From contig OZ199839.1 in NCBI GenBank assembly GCA_964304625.1, positions 2,790,001-2,854,000 of the forward strand: 64,000 nt of DNA, in the 5' to 3' direction. Of this stretch, positions 23,304 to 35,088 are shown in pieces. This stretch comes from Kudoa neothunni (taxonomy: Eukaryota; Cnidaria). How positions within the stretch are numbered: the first letter of the stretch is position 1; the number at the start of each line of letters is the position of its first letter. Made by a program: the position numbers and the translations under genes. The notes beneath the pieces are model-generated. The model was not told the DNA's origin. It ran no database searches and saw nothing but the letters and a program-made list of their open reading frames with translations.

Positions 23304-25021
23304 TTAACCCTCCGAGCTGGCCAAAAACGACTATACATTTAACCGTTTTGGAATCCAGGATAACCTCACTTTTTTTCTTTCATTTTTTTAAAGATAAAAT
23401 TATCGAATATTGATTTAAGAATTAACAAATAAATATATCGGCTAGATAGAGAGGAAATGGACAAATATATCAGTACGAAGAATAACGACCTGATACGAAG
23501 GAATAAATAGCTCCTTTTAGATTTCAAATTTGATTAAAATTGCATAATTTCGCGTCAGAGAGAATATATAAATTGTTACGTGCATTTCTATAAAGTTTTG
23601 GATATCTCAGACCTGTTATAATGTTTAAACTGCAAGATATTTTTATTATATTAAAATACATTTTTTATTATTATTTATTACAAATTATTACTTCATTTAT
23701 TATTTTTGAATAGAATAACGAATTAACAATGTTTTTATGTTGCGTAATATATCCATTAATTGAAACATATTACCTCTTATCAATGTAAATATGATCTAAA
23801 TTCATATTTAATAATCGTTTCAAATATTCTAACGTCAGAAAGAACAAGACCAATGATAAATAAAACAATACTTAGTGATAGACGAATAACTAATGTTTGT
23901 ATTTTATTACGCAATTGCAACAAACTATTTCAGAGTGATTATTACAAAAATATTTTGAACTGCAAAACACATTGATTTTGATTTTCTATCCAAACCTCGT
24001 AAACACAGATTGCACTGTTTTTTATATTTAGAAGCGAAGCTTTCATTATTCGAAATAGGAGGATCATCACTGAGGAATGGTTTCACTAATAAATCCGCTA
24101 ACTCTTCTAGATATTTGACTCTCGAGGTGTTAGGTTTATTAAATATAGTTTTATACAGGTAAAACGAGTCGACCAAATTTAAGTCAATCATATCGTAGAA
24201 AACTACCATCCGCCATCTTTTGGTATATCGTTTTACACTCGAGGTAGATAGAATACGATCCACCGTATCTGCCCCACCTTTGGTTTTGTTATAATCAATT
24301 ATAAACTCAGGTTTTTTAGTGTGATCCGGATGCAACCTAACCTTGTTTGATAAAGTAGCCGAACAAAATGAAAGTCTTGTTCTTTTTTTGGCGGGTTTGA
24401 TAACATCATCTTTTTCTTATGATGAACAAAAATCGAATTAAAGATTTCTCTCATTTCGTTCGGCTTCATAATTGGCGGGATTTCCCTTTTGTCGTGGCGA
24501 AGAGTTCCTAGCATTGTTAATCAAAAGTCGAAAAGTTTGTCAGTCAATCCGATCGAGGTAAAGAAATTGTCACATACGATATTTCTACCAGATCCTCTTA
24601 GTAATATCATTGGTAGTTTTATCCAGATAGATGGAAATATTATGGGTATAATTGGCGTGTGTGGGTCGGTTAATAGAAAAAACTTTATGCCATAGACTGC
24701 AGGCTTAGATGACATATACTCTTTAAACGGGAACCTGCCACGAAATGATACCAGCTACCAGCTGCTCATCAACAGTAAGACTTTCAGAGGGAGTCAAACA
24801 CATTGGAAGAATTCTTTTCTATTTAGTAAATAATTCAATTATTGGGCAAAACTTATCATTTTCACGTCATACAGCCTAGGTCTCAAAATCATCAAAATGA
24901 ATACTTCAATTATTTTTTGTGTATCTTTCTAGCGACAGTATTTTTCCAAAAATACCTCGCGCTTTATTCAATCTCCACAATTGTTTGAGGGATTCCATCT
25001 TGGATTTAAAAGTACACATAT

Positions 25022-25055
<34 letters not shown>

Positions 25056-25752
25056 AATTCCCATGTATGTTTTCATTTCCACTGATGTTAATTCATTCAA
25101 TTTATTTCTGTAATGAAAAGAGCTAAATTTATTGGTGTTAATAATAATTATTATATAATATTCGTTATCAAAAATAACTAAAAACAATCTATAAATCAAT
25201 GGATTCTTGACGATACGAATGCAGTTATTCCTTGTGCTTTGTTTAAAATATTCCCCTTTGTTGGTTTAATATTTGAGGAATATCAGGAGACCATACAACC
25301 TCGTTTTTATCTTTGTACATATTAATTGACTCAAACTCATCAATGCTATTACAACTACTAGAAGAAAAATTATCTTACACATTATCGTCAATTTCACTGC
25401 AATTTGATATATCACTTGATGGAAATTCAGTAAACAGGTTCCCAATTTCGCGTATCGGAGATGATCGATGACCATAAAATCATGTTTAACTCAATATCTA
25501 TATGACCAAATTTCCTAATAATGCAGTATTTAATTTTATACATGTTTTAATGAAATAAAAACCTGGGGTTCGCCTGGACCCCAAAACGGCTAGATGTATA
25601 AAAAGTATATTAGGAGTTCGTTTTAAATTAATTTTTAGTTATAAAACCTTTTTTGTATTTTCCGTAACATATCTGAAGAATAACGCCAGATTATATTAAA
25701 TTAACCTTTTTCAACAAGCAGTAAATTTCCCCAAACATGCTCGGAGGATTCA
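23304..25752 (-). mobile_element. piggyBac-like DNA transposon copy C
   Basis: Left end TTAACCCTCCGAGC (TTAA 23304-23307); right end GCTCGGAGGATTCA, where the TTAA has mutated. A subterminal inverted repeat (CCGTTTTGGAATCCAGG) lies next to the left terminus but about 170 bp inside the right one. The minus-strand transposase is in pieces. A (TA)n tract at 25024-25052 has grown inside it. Confidence 0.85.
23925..25475 (-). pseudogene. piggyBac transposase, copy C, broken into about five frames
   Basis: N-terminal acidic remnants lie at 25475-25266 and part of the following helical region at 25199-24906. The DDE domain continues at 24715-24521 (KLPMILLRGSGRNIVCDNFFTS) and 24514-24299. Then KKPEFIIDYNKTKGGADTVD with the RYTKRWRMVVFYDMIDLN block and a C-terminal Cys cluster (CNLCLRGLDRKSKSMC) run to 23925. 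The C-terminus is the best kept of all the copies. Several frame changes separate the pieces. Confidence 0.88.
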
Positions 25753-25755
25753 ATG

Positions 25756-26559
25756 TGTTATTGAGTAGAATCTTTTTATTGCGGGGTTATTTCGGAATTT
25801 AGAACGAGAAATTTAATCTCAACATTATTTACAGTAATGTATGGAAGTAATGAAGAAACTGGAAGCAGAAAATCACTGCGTCACACCCATTTTTGGGCTG
25901 GACACAGAATAGCGCACGTGTTAGGAGAAAAATACCATTTTTCCATCGATAATATAATTATTAATACATGAATTTGAAGTAAAAATAAATTTGTATACTT
26001 ATTCTTATTAATAAAACGTTCTACATCTTTTTTTCTGAAAAAACTGTTCAAATATTGAGTCAGTCATTTCAAGTTCGGTTTATGTTGTCAAACATTGACA
26101 AAATTTTATTTAGAAAGAGTTTTATAACTTTTTCCAATTATTAAAGTTCCTCTTGGTTTTCCATAATAACTTAATTCAATGTAATCAATCATCATCACCC
26201 CTGTCAAAATCAGGAAAATCTGGTGTTGTCTATGTTTTTAGACTCGTGTCACGTCACGCGCGTGAAATGCTTCACATATCACGCTTTCTCACCACTCATC
26301 ACCCACACCCTTTTTAAAAAGTATAACAGCTAGGATATTAGAATTAGGCTAATAAAAGACCGCGCTCTACATAATAAATAGATGTTTTCAGAAGGAATAA
26401 TAATAATAAAACATGATTTCTTCGCTTTTAGATGCACTGTACACTTAGACTTATTTCAATTATATTTAATACAATTAGGAAGTAATTATGTTAATTATTG
26501 GATTTGAACGTATATCGAAAACATTTATTTTAATTGAAACTCTAAAGACCAACATTTTA
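25756..26559. other. AT-rich intergenic
   Basis: I see no gene. Around 26235-26300 there is a locally GC-richer patch with ACGCGCGT-type repeats of no clear identity. Confidence 0.4.
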
Positions 26560-26889
26560 TCATTTTGGACGTAACGAATATCACGTTTAGCATTTTAATA
26601 ACTCCGCATGTCGCGCCACATCATGCTTTTTCATCATTTCTATGCTTTTCAGAAACTCTAGTGTTGTCACAACATCACAGATGTCGACTGTGTTGCTTTC
26701 AAGAGTTTTTCCAATAGGATTCGTTAATTCTAGTAATTTCTCTTTTTCAATCAGCTCAATTATGTCATGTTTAAGTTGATCATCATCGGAAATATCATCG
26801 AAATAATCATTTAATGGATTTTCAGAGAGGGAAAATAATTTCCTAAAGCAGTTATCGGATCACAGTTGATTTAGACCCCCGGCCAATCT

Positions 26890-27960
26890 TTCGACTTTTT
26901 AGGAAGTAAGAAAAAGCTGGCTTAAGACATGTTGCCCTCTATAATATTACCGCATTGTAGGAATAAACATAGCAAAGTGCAGTATTTAATGATTCGCCAA
27001 ATGGTAATTGGTAACTATCTCGAAATGATCCCACCTAGGAAGTCATTTGATAACATATTTTGCAACGAATACAACTCTATCGTATATCTTATCGATAACG
27101 GTGTCTTCAATGCACCTTCTAACTGTATCAAGTGTGGAGGACCACGATTTTCGATCCATAGAAAAAATTAGCGATGTTCCACAAAGGCTTGCGGAAGAGA
27201 AATTTTTATTTTTGAATCAACTTTTTTCGAAAATATGAAAATTAAAGTTCACGATTTCTTGGACATAGCTTATTATTGGTTGGTAGGAATAAGAAGCGTC
27301 CACCCGGCAACAATCACTGGCCATTCTTCCCGAACTATCTGTAATTATTCAAATTATCTTCGGAAAATGGTGTCTGATAATTTGGGATTCGAGGATATTA
27401 TCATTGATAGAGAAAATATAATAGTGGAGATTGACGAGTTCAAGTTTGGCAAGGTCAAACATAACCGAGGTCATGGAAAGAACTCCTGAAAGAAAAATGG
27501 TTTTAGTGGGAGTTGCAGATTGGTCAGCTGAGACTTTGATCCAAAAAATCCAAACTTATGTTAAACCCGGATCTGTCATAATAACTGATTGTTTCAAAAG
27601 TTACGGAACACTCCACAATTTCTATACTCATCTCCCCGTAAATCACAGTATAGAATATGTGGATAACATCACAGGAGCACATACAAATACCATAGAAGGT
27701 ACTTGTGAAGCCATCAAATACAAAATATCACCAAGAAACAGAATCTCCTCAGTTAATGATGATGGTTCTGTCAGTATCGATATGGCATCAATGAATTTTT
27801 TGGCTAATTTCAATGGAGGAGAAAAAACAAATCGAATTTGTGGAGTGATCTCATCTCACCATTAAAAAAATTTTAGTTGCAAATTATTTAGATAGTCTTT
27901 TTATTGTTTTTGATAAAGTTTTTCAATGATGCTTTGTTAAGTCGGATTGAGGGCTTATAT
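26890..27960 (+). mobile_element. Merlin DNA transposon (IS1016/ISXO2-like), one main frameshift
   Basis: Plus-strand transposase flanked on both sides by minus-strand Tigger sequence. Boundaries are approximate because target duplication and terminal repeats could not be fixed by eye. Confidence 0.65.
26929..27865 (+). pseudogene. Merlin transposase (DDE_Tnp_IS1595/ISXO2-like domain)
   Basis: Cut-and-paste transposase of the Merlin superfamily. The N-terminal Zn-ribbon region shows NCIKCGGP (about 27125). The catalytic core follows: IVEIDEFKFGKVKHNRGHG with the first Asp (27425-27475), then after a frame change near 27475 RTPERKMVLVGVADW, SVIITDCFKSYGTL with the second acidic site, VNHSIEYVD and TGAHTNTIEGTCEAIK with the final Glu. 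The C-terminal half (27431-27865) is one open frame of 144 codons. Another frame change or stop lies near 27170-27235. It is dead, but less decayed than the Tigger it interrupts. Confidence 0.88.
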
Positions 27961-29200
27961 CAAAGTTCAGCCCAGTTAACTATGGTTTTCGTTTTAACAT
28001 ATTATCACAGGTTTTATTCATTGGAAAATCAAATTAAGACATTAGTTACAATGCCACCATAATCTTAAAATTCGATCTGAAGTATGGATGACGTCATTAG
28101 ATTTCTTTTGAGCATCATTTAAAATTTTAATAATTCCATGATCCAGTGGTTGAAGCACACTGGTCGCGTTCGAAGAAAAGTAACAATGTTACAATAGACA
28201 AATATTTGTTTGTGGGCTACGAAATAGTCGAGAAATAATAACATATTTACTCTTAGAAATGGTGAGAGGCCAATTCTATTTTCCATGAAATGACACAAAA
28301 ATAGAACTGGCCATTTAACCCGTTTTGTTGGCGTGATATTTTATTGGAAAATCTTCGAGGACATTATAGCATCATGGCTTGTTACCAAAGGAGGAGTTGG
28401 TTTTTAGTTATCGTGCATTTGAACATTATTGTAAGTCTTTATATATACTGCCTGAGTTCATGTATAATTCTTTAACGAAAAAATAACCACAATCCAATAG
28501 AATGCATCAATCAATCAGACATATTAATATTTATTAACTTAGTTTCATTTGAAAAAATAAATCAGTTTCATCAACATTGTATATATCAGCAAGATTCCAT
28601 AAATCGATTATTTCACACAAATGTCATTTCCATTCAGGAATGATTATGTTATCTACATTGCCAGATTCCCCGTGGTATTTACTGCGGTTTTAAGATTGTA
28701 TGGATTGATAAGACCTTGAAATTACCCATAAGGTAACTGAACGTTCTAACTAGATGAAGCTAAGAATTCGTTAGCTTTAGATATATCATATAGTGATAAC
28801 TCCAATTTATTGACTCTCAAAACTTCTATCTATTTGTGAACTTTCTTATATATTTAAGCAAACCTATCGCATTCAAGAGATTTTCTTTTTTTAAAAACAG
28901 AACCATCATTGTGGGTTTTTAATACATCTTTATTCTCATGTATATTATTCCAAGATGATATTGATTTTATGCCAAATTTTTACATCGTTTCGAGGTTAGC
29001 AACTATATTGTATGATATGAACCCTTAGAATATTATAATTTCGAGTCTTTATCTAGTGTTAAGTGGTCTTGTTTCGAAAAAATTGGCATTCCATCTACTA
29101 TTTTTTGCAAACTTCAGATCATGCGCTGTTCTCGAGCCATTTTTGCGTTAGATCCATACAATAGATTTTCAACCTTAATATTTTGTTTAAGACAAATTAT

Positions 29201-29714
29201 TTATTGAAGAATGATCTACTATTTACTGAATTATCTATTTAAATTTTAGTTAAAAAAAATAAGGAGTACACAAGTAAATTTTTAAAAATTGCGTCGGAGC
29301 CATATTGCGCACGACACGTACACTACCTACTGTAATTTTAACTTTGATATTAGATATATCGATAAAATATTCACAACACATATTTATACATCATGAATCA
29401 AAAATGTAGTCGGCGCTGGGCGCCAGAGATGCTTTACGCCTTTTTAAACATTAAACATGGATTCGCGTTTGCGCTTTTCAGCCAATGGCTTTATTGGATT
29501 GAATCCCACAAATGGCATATACTTGTGTTATTTAACTGATAATAACTTCAACTGTGTTAAAAATTTAACTAGTTTGTGCTAATCACGCATCAATATAATA
29601 ATCAACATAATAAAATTTAAAACATTATACAGATAGCACTACCTATAAAGACTCACACGATCATTATAGAATTCGGATTCTAAACTCTAGAATATAGGTT
29701 GAGTTAAATTTTGT
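29201..29714. other. AT-rich spacer
   Basis: No gene seen. A short GC-rich palindrome (GGCGCTGGGCGCC) lies near 29411. Confidence 0.4.
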
Positions 29715-30467
29715 GGATCCCAAAACGATTGTTATCGTTTGAAATCGCGTGTTAAGAATCAGATTATACTGGGCGACTTGGCCGTACTTATTGTGTTTGG
29801 CGATTCAATGAAAATAGTACCTGACAAAAAGTCTGAGAGGTTTGTTGATGAGGCAACACTAAGGAGTGCGATTAGATCTCGTCAATCCTACCTCAAAAAG
29901 GAGCATTGTCAAGAGGTAATATCACCTCGTTAACGAATAACCTAGGAGGTTTATTGTAAACAATTATTTATTAATAGAAAAAGAATCGTATACAATTTAA
30001 ATATGTGGAATTTGACACTTTTGGAAAAGAGATGTCTGGTATTTTTTATTCGGCTATTCAATGTTAAGATTTTCAAACTAAATACGTTTATTCACAGAAA
30101 TATTCCATTACAGCTCGACACCATATCGTGAACATGCTGAGGCATTTTATCTATGTTGTATGTACACATCATGATCAAAATAAATGCAAAATATTCCATG
30201 AATTATTGTAGGTAATGGGATAGATTTTGCTTCGATATGTAAACAAGAACGAATAAATTTGGTTGCCGGGTTATGTTTAAGATACAGATATGAAAAAAAT
30301 CCAGCCGATAAAATTTTGACCTTGAAAGCACTCGCCCATCTATTAGAAGGTATCAGATGATTGTTTTGCGTTGTAGAAGTTTGGTTCTGTGACTAGGCAC
30401 TTTTATAAAAGATCGAAAAGAGAATGCAACAAAAATTTATGTATCTCCATTCAATTGTGATTTTTAA
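29715..30467 (+). CDS. possible multi-exon gene, unknown function (partial model)
   Basis: Three exon-like segments share protein-like composition and splice sites. The first runs from about 29715 to 29915 (ends KKEHCQE before GTAATA). The second is 30212-30349 (NGIDFASICKQERINLVAG..., TTGTAG acceptor, GTATCA donor). The third is 30397-30467, ending in TAA. The 47-nt intron between the last two keeps phase. The junction between the first and second does not, so another exon is missing, perhaps near 30100-30160. The start is not located and no domain is recognised. Confidence 0.35.
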
Positions 30468-30775
30468 CGATAATTAATTATAGATTGTTGAAAATATTAG
30501 AGTGATGTTCGAGCACGATATGTTTGAAATTATTTTTCAATTGTTAATCGATAATATAAGGTAATTTCTTATCCATATTTTACAGCCGAGAGTGTGTATG
30601 TATGTATATATGTATGTGTACGTGCTCATTGGGTGAATAAACAGTTAATCCATAGGGTTTTTAATGTCTAAATCTCTAAATAATTTAAACTGTAAATGGA
30701 GCATAATTATTGATAATAAATAATAAAATATTTCTTCCAGAATCATTTGGGAAGTTTAAAAATAATCCAAAATAT

Positions 30776-32667
30776 TTAAGTGCCGAAAAGGGTACCACAA
30801 ACCACCTACGTGCATTTTTCTGATTTAGCGTTCAGACGTTTGGGTCGGGGAAAAATACAATAATCTATTAATAATTCGACCGACTATTATGGCTTATGAT
30901 AAATTAATGAACATTCGATATGATTTTAATTTTTGCATTTCAGTCACATAGATAGTGTTCTTTTTACAAGCAACGCAATTGTGCCTTTTCTTTAATGGAT
31001 CGGTGCCCATTGTTGTCCAATCATACAACAAAATATCGTAAATATAAGTATTTGTTAGTGACAATTTTCTATTAATTTTTTCAGTAACGTCAATCCGGAT
31101 CATATTGGCCATCATACACCTAACATGAGTGGATAGTTTTGTTTCATTTATTCTTAAAATTTAGCCACTTGCGGGGATTGACTATTACGATTGAGATAAT
31201 ATTCGTATACAGGGATCAGCACCACTTTTCCCAACGAATTTTCATTCTGTAACGGAATATATTATTGTCCGTGATATCAACTTCTCTCATATGCTTGTTA
31301 TACATATGTGAGACATATACCTGGACCATAGTCATATACCACTTTCTGATTCAACAATAACGTTTTGAATGTTGAGGGGGTTCAGCAGAAAGCGTATTGC
31401 TGAGAAAGTCAGCTAGTTTGGTATCGTTTCAATAATCACCAAATATCTTGGCTGAGAAATCTTTCTAGGTCTCATAAAAACATCTAGGTTTCTTTTCCAT
31501 TACCTTAGGAACTATCGATGGACATTTAAATTGCCCGCTTTAACCTCATTATTCCATGGCATTTACATCTCTCTTCTTCGTTTCAGTCATTAATTTATGA
31601 GATGAAAAAATTATCAAAGAAAACATGAACATCATTTCTTGCAAAGAGTTCTTCAATTACTTTTATCGCAACACTACCTCCTAAACCAAAATATTTGCAA
31701 TACGTTTCTAACCTTTTGGAGTACACATTAAAACTGTAAATATAGCCATTAAAAGATGCTAAAACCCATTCCTCTAAGTCAAGACTAATAGGTTTCCTTT
31801 TCATATATATTTTGCAGGTATGATGGCCTGTGAATAGTATCATTTATTTTGCGTTTGCAGAGTTTTTGTAAAAGTAGCCAAGTTTTTAAGATTTCTAGTC
31901 ACTTTTTCCTATAATGGCCTTACTTTGAAAAGTATATCATTTCTAATCAACTTTGAATTGTTGTTAGAATGTAGATTTTTTTTAAATTGAATCTACTGTA
32001 TGACATTGACTTTTTCACCAGTTCAACGCCAGCGTCCATAGTAGATTCCCAATGTGTACGTTTTTGGGATAGTTTATTATATCCGGTCAATAATAAAATG
32101 TCGACGAAACATTTGGGTTCCATTATCGTCAGATGAAATTTATGGTTGTTCTTTTGTTTCGCGAACAAATTTGTTTTTTGTCGATGCGTAATGACATGTT
32201 TTCGTCAAAGAATTCAAGATAACTTTCAACGACTATAAATATCTGAATAATCATTACCGATATTGTCTGTACTATGGGTTATCATGTATTCGTTTATTGC
32301 GTTCGTAGATGAATTGCAAAGGTGGTGGTTTTATATCATAATGCTCCATCATTTTCGATGTTTTCGTCATTTTTGAAGTTAACGAAGATATCTACTTCGC
32401 CACATAAATCGGGAACAGCTCCACTATCAATTATGTCGTAGTCTCTGTGGACGAGCTCTTATTCTTCATCAGTTAGTGTATCCATATGATTTGAGGATAT
32501 GAACACAAAATCAATTGTATTAAATAAACTATCAATATTTCCAATATTTGTGATGACATCAGCCAAGTTTCTGTACCTCATCTTAAAGTTTTTACTTTGA
32601 GGTCAACAAAAAGATTAATTGAGAAATAGCACGTCGGTGGTTTATAGTGCCTTTTTCGGCACTGTTT
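30776..32667 (-). mobile_element. piggyBac element F, PGBD-like lineage with about 47-bp TIRs
   Basis: TTAA at 30776-30779 starts the left end (GTGCCGAAAAGGGTACCA, then AAACCACCTACGTGCATTTTTC). The right end at about 32617-32663 is its imperfect inverted copy (GTGCCGAAAAAGGCACTAT, AAACCACCGACGTGC). The right TTAA has decayed to TGTT. These termini are unrelated to the CCCTC-ended copies A-D. The minus-strand transposase is broken. Confidence 0.82.
30894..32582 (-). pseudogene. piggyBac transposase F (PGBD2/3-like), broken
   Basis: The N-terminal acidic region starts MRYRNLADVITNIGNID at 32582 and includes the typical LTDEE motif, followed by an in-frame TAA. The core is legible at 31843-31595: KPISLDLEEWVLASFNGYIY, FGLGGSVAIKVIEEL and HVFFDNFFIS, matching vertebrate PGBD2/3-type proteins better than copies A-D. 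The C-terminus at 31115-30894 has the Cys-rich start KKRHNCVACKKNT before the frame is lost. Several stops and frame changes are present. Confidence 0.82.
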
Positions 32668-32974
32668 TATTTTGAGAATTACGTGTAGCATTCTTATATC
32701 TTTTATTTGATTTTCACTTGTATTAAACTTCTGTTCCTATATTATTATATACTATGAATATAATAATTTTAAATAACGGTCGGGTGGAATTTTATTCTAT
32801 TCGTATGGTATCACACTACAAAGGTAATATAGAACAGTATCTGGCGCAATGTAAATATATTTGATGTTTATTTTTATATTATATAGCAATTATATGTGTG
32901 AATCATATATCTCAGAATTACATCATGAAACTAATTATTGCAAGTTGTAGTTTTTTTGTTTACAAAGTAAAATC

Positions 32975-33415
32975 CCTGCCGCAGTCTATTAGGTTGTGGA
33001 GTTATGGTTGGTTACACCTTCTCCATTAACGCCGTGGGAAACGCAGAACGAGTAGCATCTACCCCCTCGCCCTTATCTTTTTATGGTAGTGTGATATTTT
33101 AACCCACTAAACATCCTCGTTTCAGGACAACTACCACCCCAAACTCTATCCATAAGGACTTAGGATCTACAGAGATTTCAAGTCAGTTAGTGCATCCCCG
33201 ACGATTCAAACGTCTGATTCAACCTCCTCTGTTAGATCAAATTGTAATTGCAAGTGAAATTACACTCATGTTCAACCGCATTCTAACAACTCCTATTAGG
33301 GGATAGAGATATACTCGTACGGAAACAGTAGACTGATCAGTAGCGGGAATCGAGCCAAGTACCTCCGGATATTGAGTCCAGTCATCACATCGCTGAGCTA
33401 TCTGTCCTCGACTGC
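32975..33415 (-). repeat. tRNA-derived SINE
   Basis: A GC-richer 0.44-kb block whose 5' head (right side, minus strand) is tRNA-like. An A box TAGCTCAGCGATG lies at 33400-33388 and a B box GGCTCGATTCC at 33356-33346, with an anticodon-arm-like stem between them (loop CTCAATA). The acceptor stem is not closed, so it is not a functional tRNA. A body of about 340 bp of unknown origin follows. No LINE-like tail was recognised. Confidence 0.6.
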
Positions 33416-35088
33416 AGGTTGTAGAGATATGAAAACAGTGTTGAAAAGGGAATAATAACCCGAAAAGGGTTAATACATATAACTTTTAGATAGGCTTTGT
33501 ATTTTTAAAATTAAATTTATTTTTTTGATCTTTAAATATCAGATTTTAATCACATTTTTAACGTTTATTTCTTCTGAATAGATTAGATTGGGGTGATATG
33601 TAATTTAACAACATAATGGAAATCGATAAATAGAAAGGTCCTGAAACTCCTAAAATAATGTTAATTCGGCTAAAAATTAAGTTGGTTGTTCAAATATATT
33701 CATCTTCAAAATGGCGGGAGATATATCATTAAGAGATTATTCGACATAATATAAAATTGAGTTACTTATCAATTAAAACTCCTGTAAATAAATATTATTT
33801 TTTATTTATGATTATATTTAGTTATCTACTGATCAAAAATTAATATAAGGAAATATTATCTTTTATTTATTATGTGTATTTTATTTTTTTTAATAACAGT
33901 TGAATTTTTGTTAAAGAATTATGTTGGAGTTTACATGAAGCATTCAACAAGAATTAAGTTCTAATTTATTATATAATAAGAAAACCGTTAAGCTACTTAG
34001 TAAATTAAGCATAATCAATTACACAGAAAGATTGTAAAAGTTAGCGAAAATCATATTTTTAATGACTAACAATATTATATATTATTATAAATGAAGGTAA
34101 TAGATTCCAATGAATGTTGTCCACATTGAGGACGTTTAAAAATTATATTTAATTTTTAATTTTCGGTTTCTATAACTATAAAATTACATTGATGGTTTCA
34201 AAATTAGAGTATAGAGAACAACACATGTGTAATAAAAGTTATGCTCTTACCATTTATAAAAAAAGTAGAGTTTACCTTTTGTATGAGGTTAAAAGTTGAA
34301 CTTGATGAAATCTGCTTATGATATTTTTTGCAATGCAATCTGTTTGTTATTAGGAGAAATAAAATTATGTTTTATATATAGAGATCTTGAAAATCTTTAC
34401 GCAATTAGAAGTGAGAATGTGGACTCAAAATTGATACGAGTCCCACCGAAAAATGTAAAAAATCCCAATTTGACTTCAAATCTATCGTTATATTCAAACA
34501 ACGAAGATTCTTTGCGACTAAATGAAATAAAAGAAAATATGGGGTATTTATTTTTCTTAGTTGTTTTCTAGTTTAATGCTTTTTGTACGTAGTCTCTATG
34601 CATGTATGCTTTGTATGATGCTTGTTGGAGCTATTGGCGGAAAATGTTCAGATATAAGAAAAAAACTTAAAAGCTATTTTAGTAAAATTTAATTTGATGT
34701 GTAGAATTAAACTTCCTTATGCGAATCGTAGTCGTAATCGGTTCTCCAATTTAATCGTAGCGTTCCAAGTTCATAATTAGAGTTGATAATTTTCGACTTA
34801 AATATTTTTCCAAATCGACGGATTTTGTCTTCCGATATAAAAAAATTCTTATTCTAATTTTATCTACTTGTATTTAAAAAAAAAGTCATAATAAACTAAA
34901 AATTGGGCCAAATATTTATTAAGTGTTTAAACGTGAGTGAGGGAATAAATATAAATTTTTTAATAGGTTTTAATTTATCTCATTAGATAAACAGCCTAGA
35001 TCTATCATAAAATTCTGCGTATGTCGCATAAGGAAGATTAAGGCTTAAAAAATTTTATTTTCACGCAACTAATTCAAATCCTACTCAA
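33416..35088. other. AT-rich; should hold the 5' exons of STRIP but none confirmed
   Basis: An S/N-rich open frame at 34296-34571 ending at a GTATTT donor is a possible exon, but it does not match the conserved N1221 region of STRIP. No other supported feature. Confidence 0.3.

Larger units (their letters stand above)
26560..29200 (-). mobile_element. Tigger/pogo-like element copy 3, split by a Merlin insertion
   Basis: Minus-strand DDE_1 landmarks are legible in order. DIYNVDETDLFFQMKL lies near 28600-28550 and NATSVLQPLDHGIIKIL near 28190-28130. After the inserted Merlin comes the C-terminal part, with NCFRKLFSLSENPLNDYF and EKEKLLELTNP at 26860-26600. Many stops interrupt it. Termini were not identified, so the limits are approximate. 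Confidence 0.65.

Noticed and set aside
33340-33412. tRNA-Leu gene
   Set aside because: A and B boxes and an anticodon-like loop (CAA) exist but the acceptor stem does not close and a long body follows; called a SINE head.
34296-34571. 91-codon ORF as STRIP N-terminal exon
   Set aside because: Does not match the conserved N1221 region; kept only as a possibility in the spacer entry.
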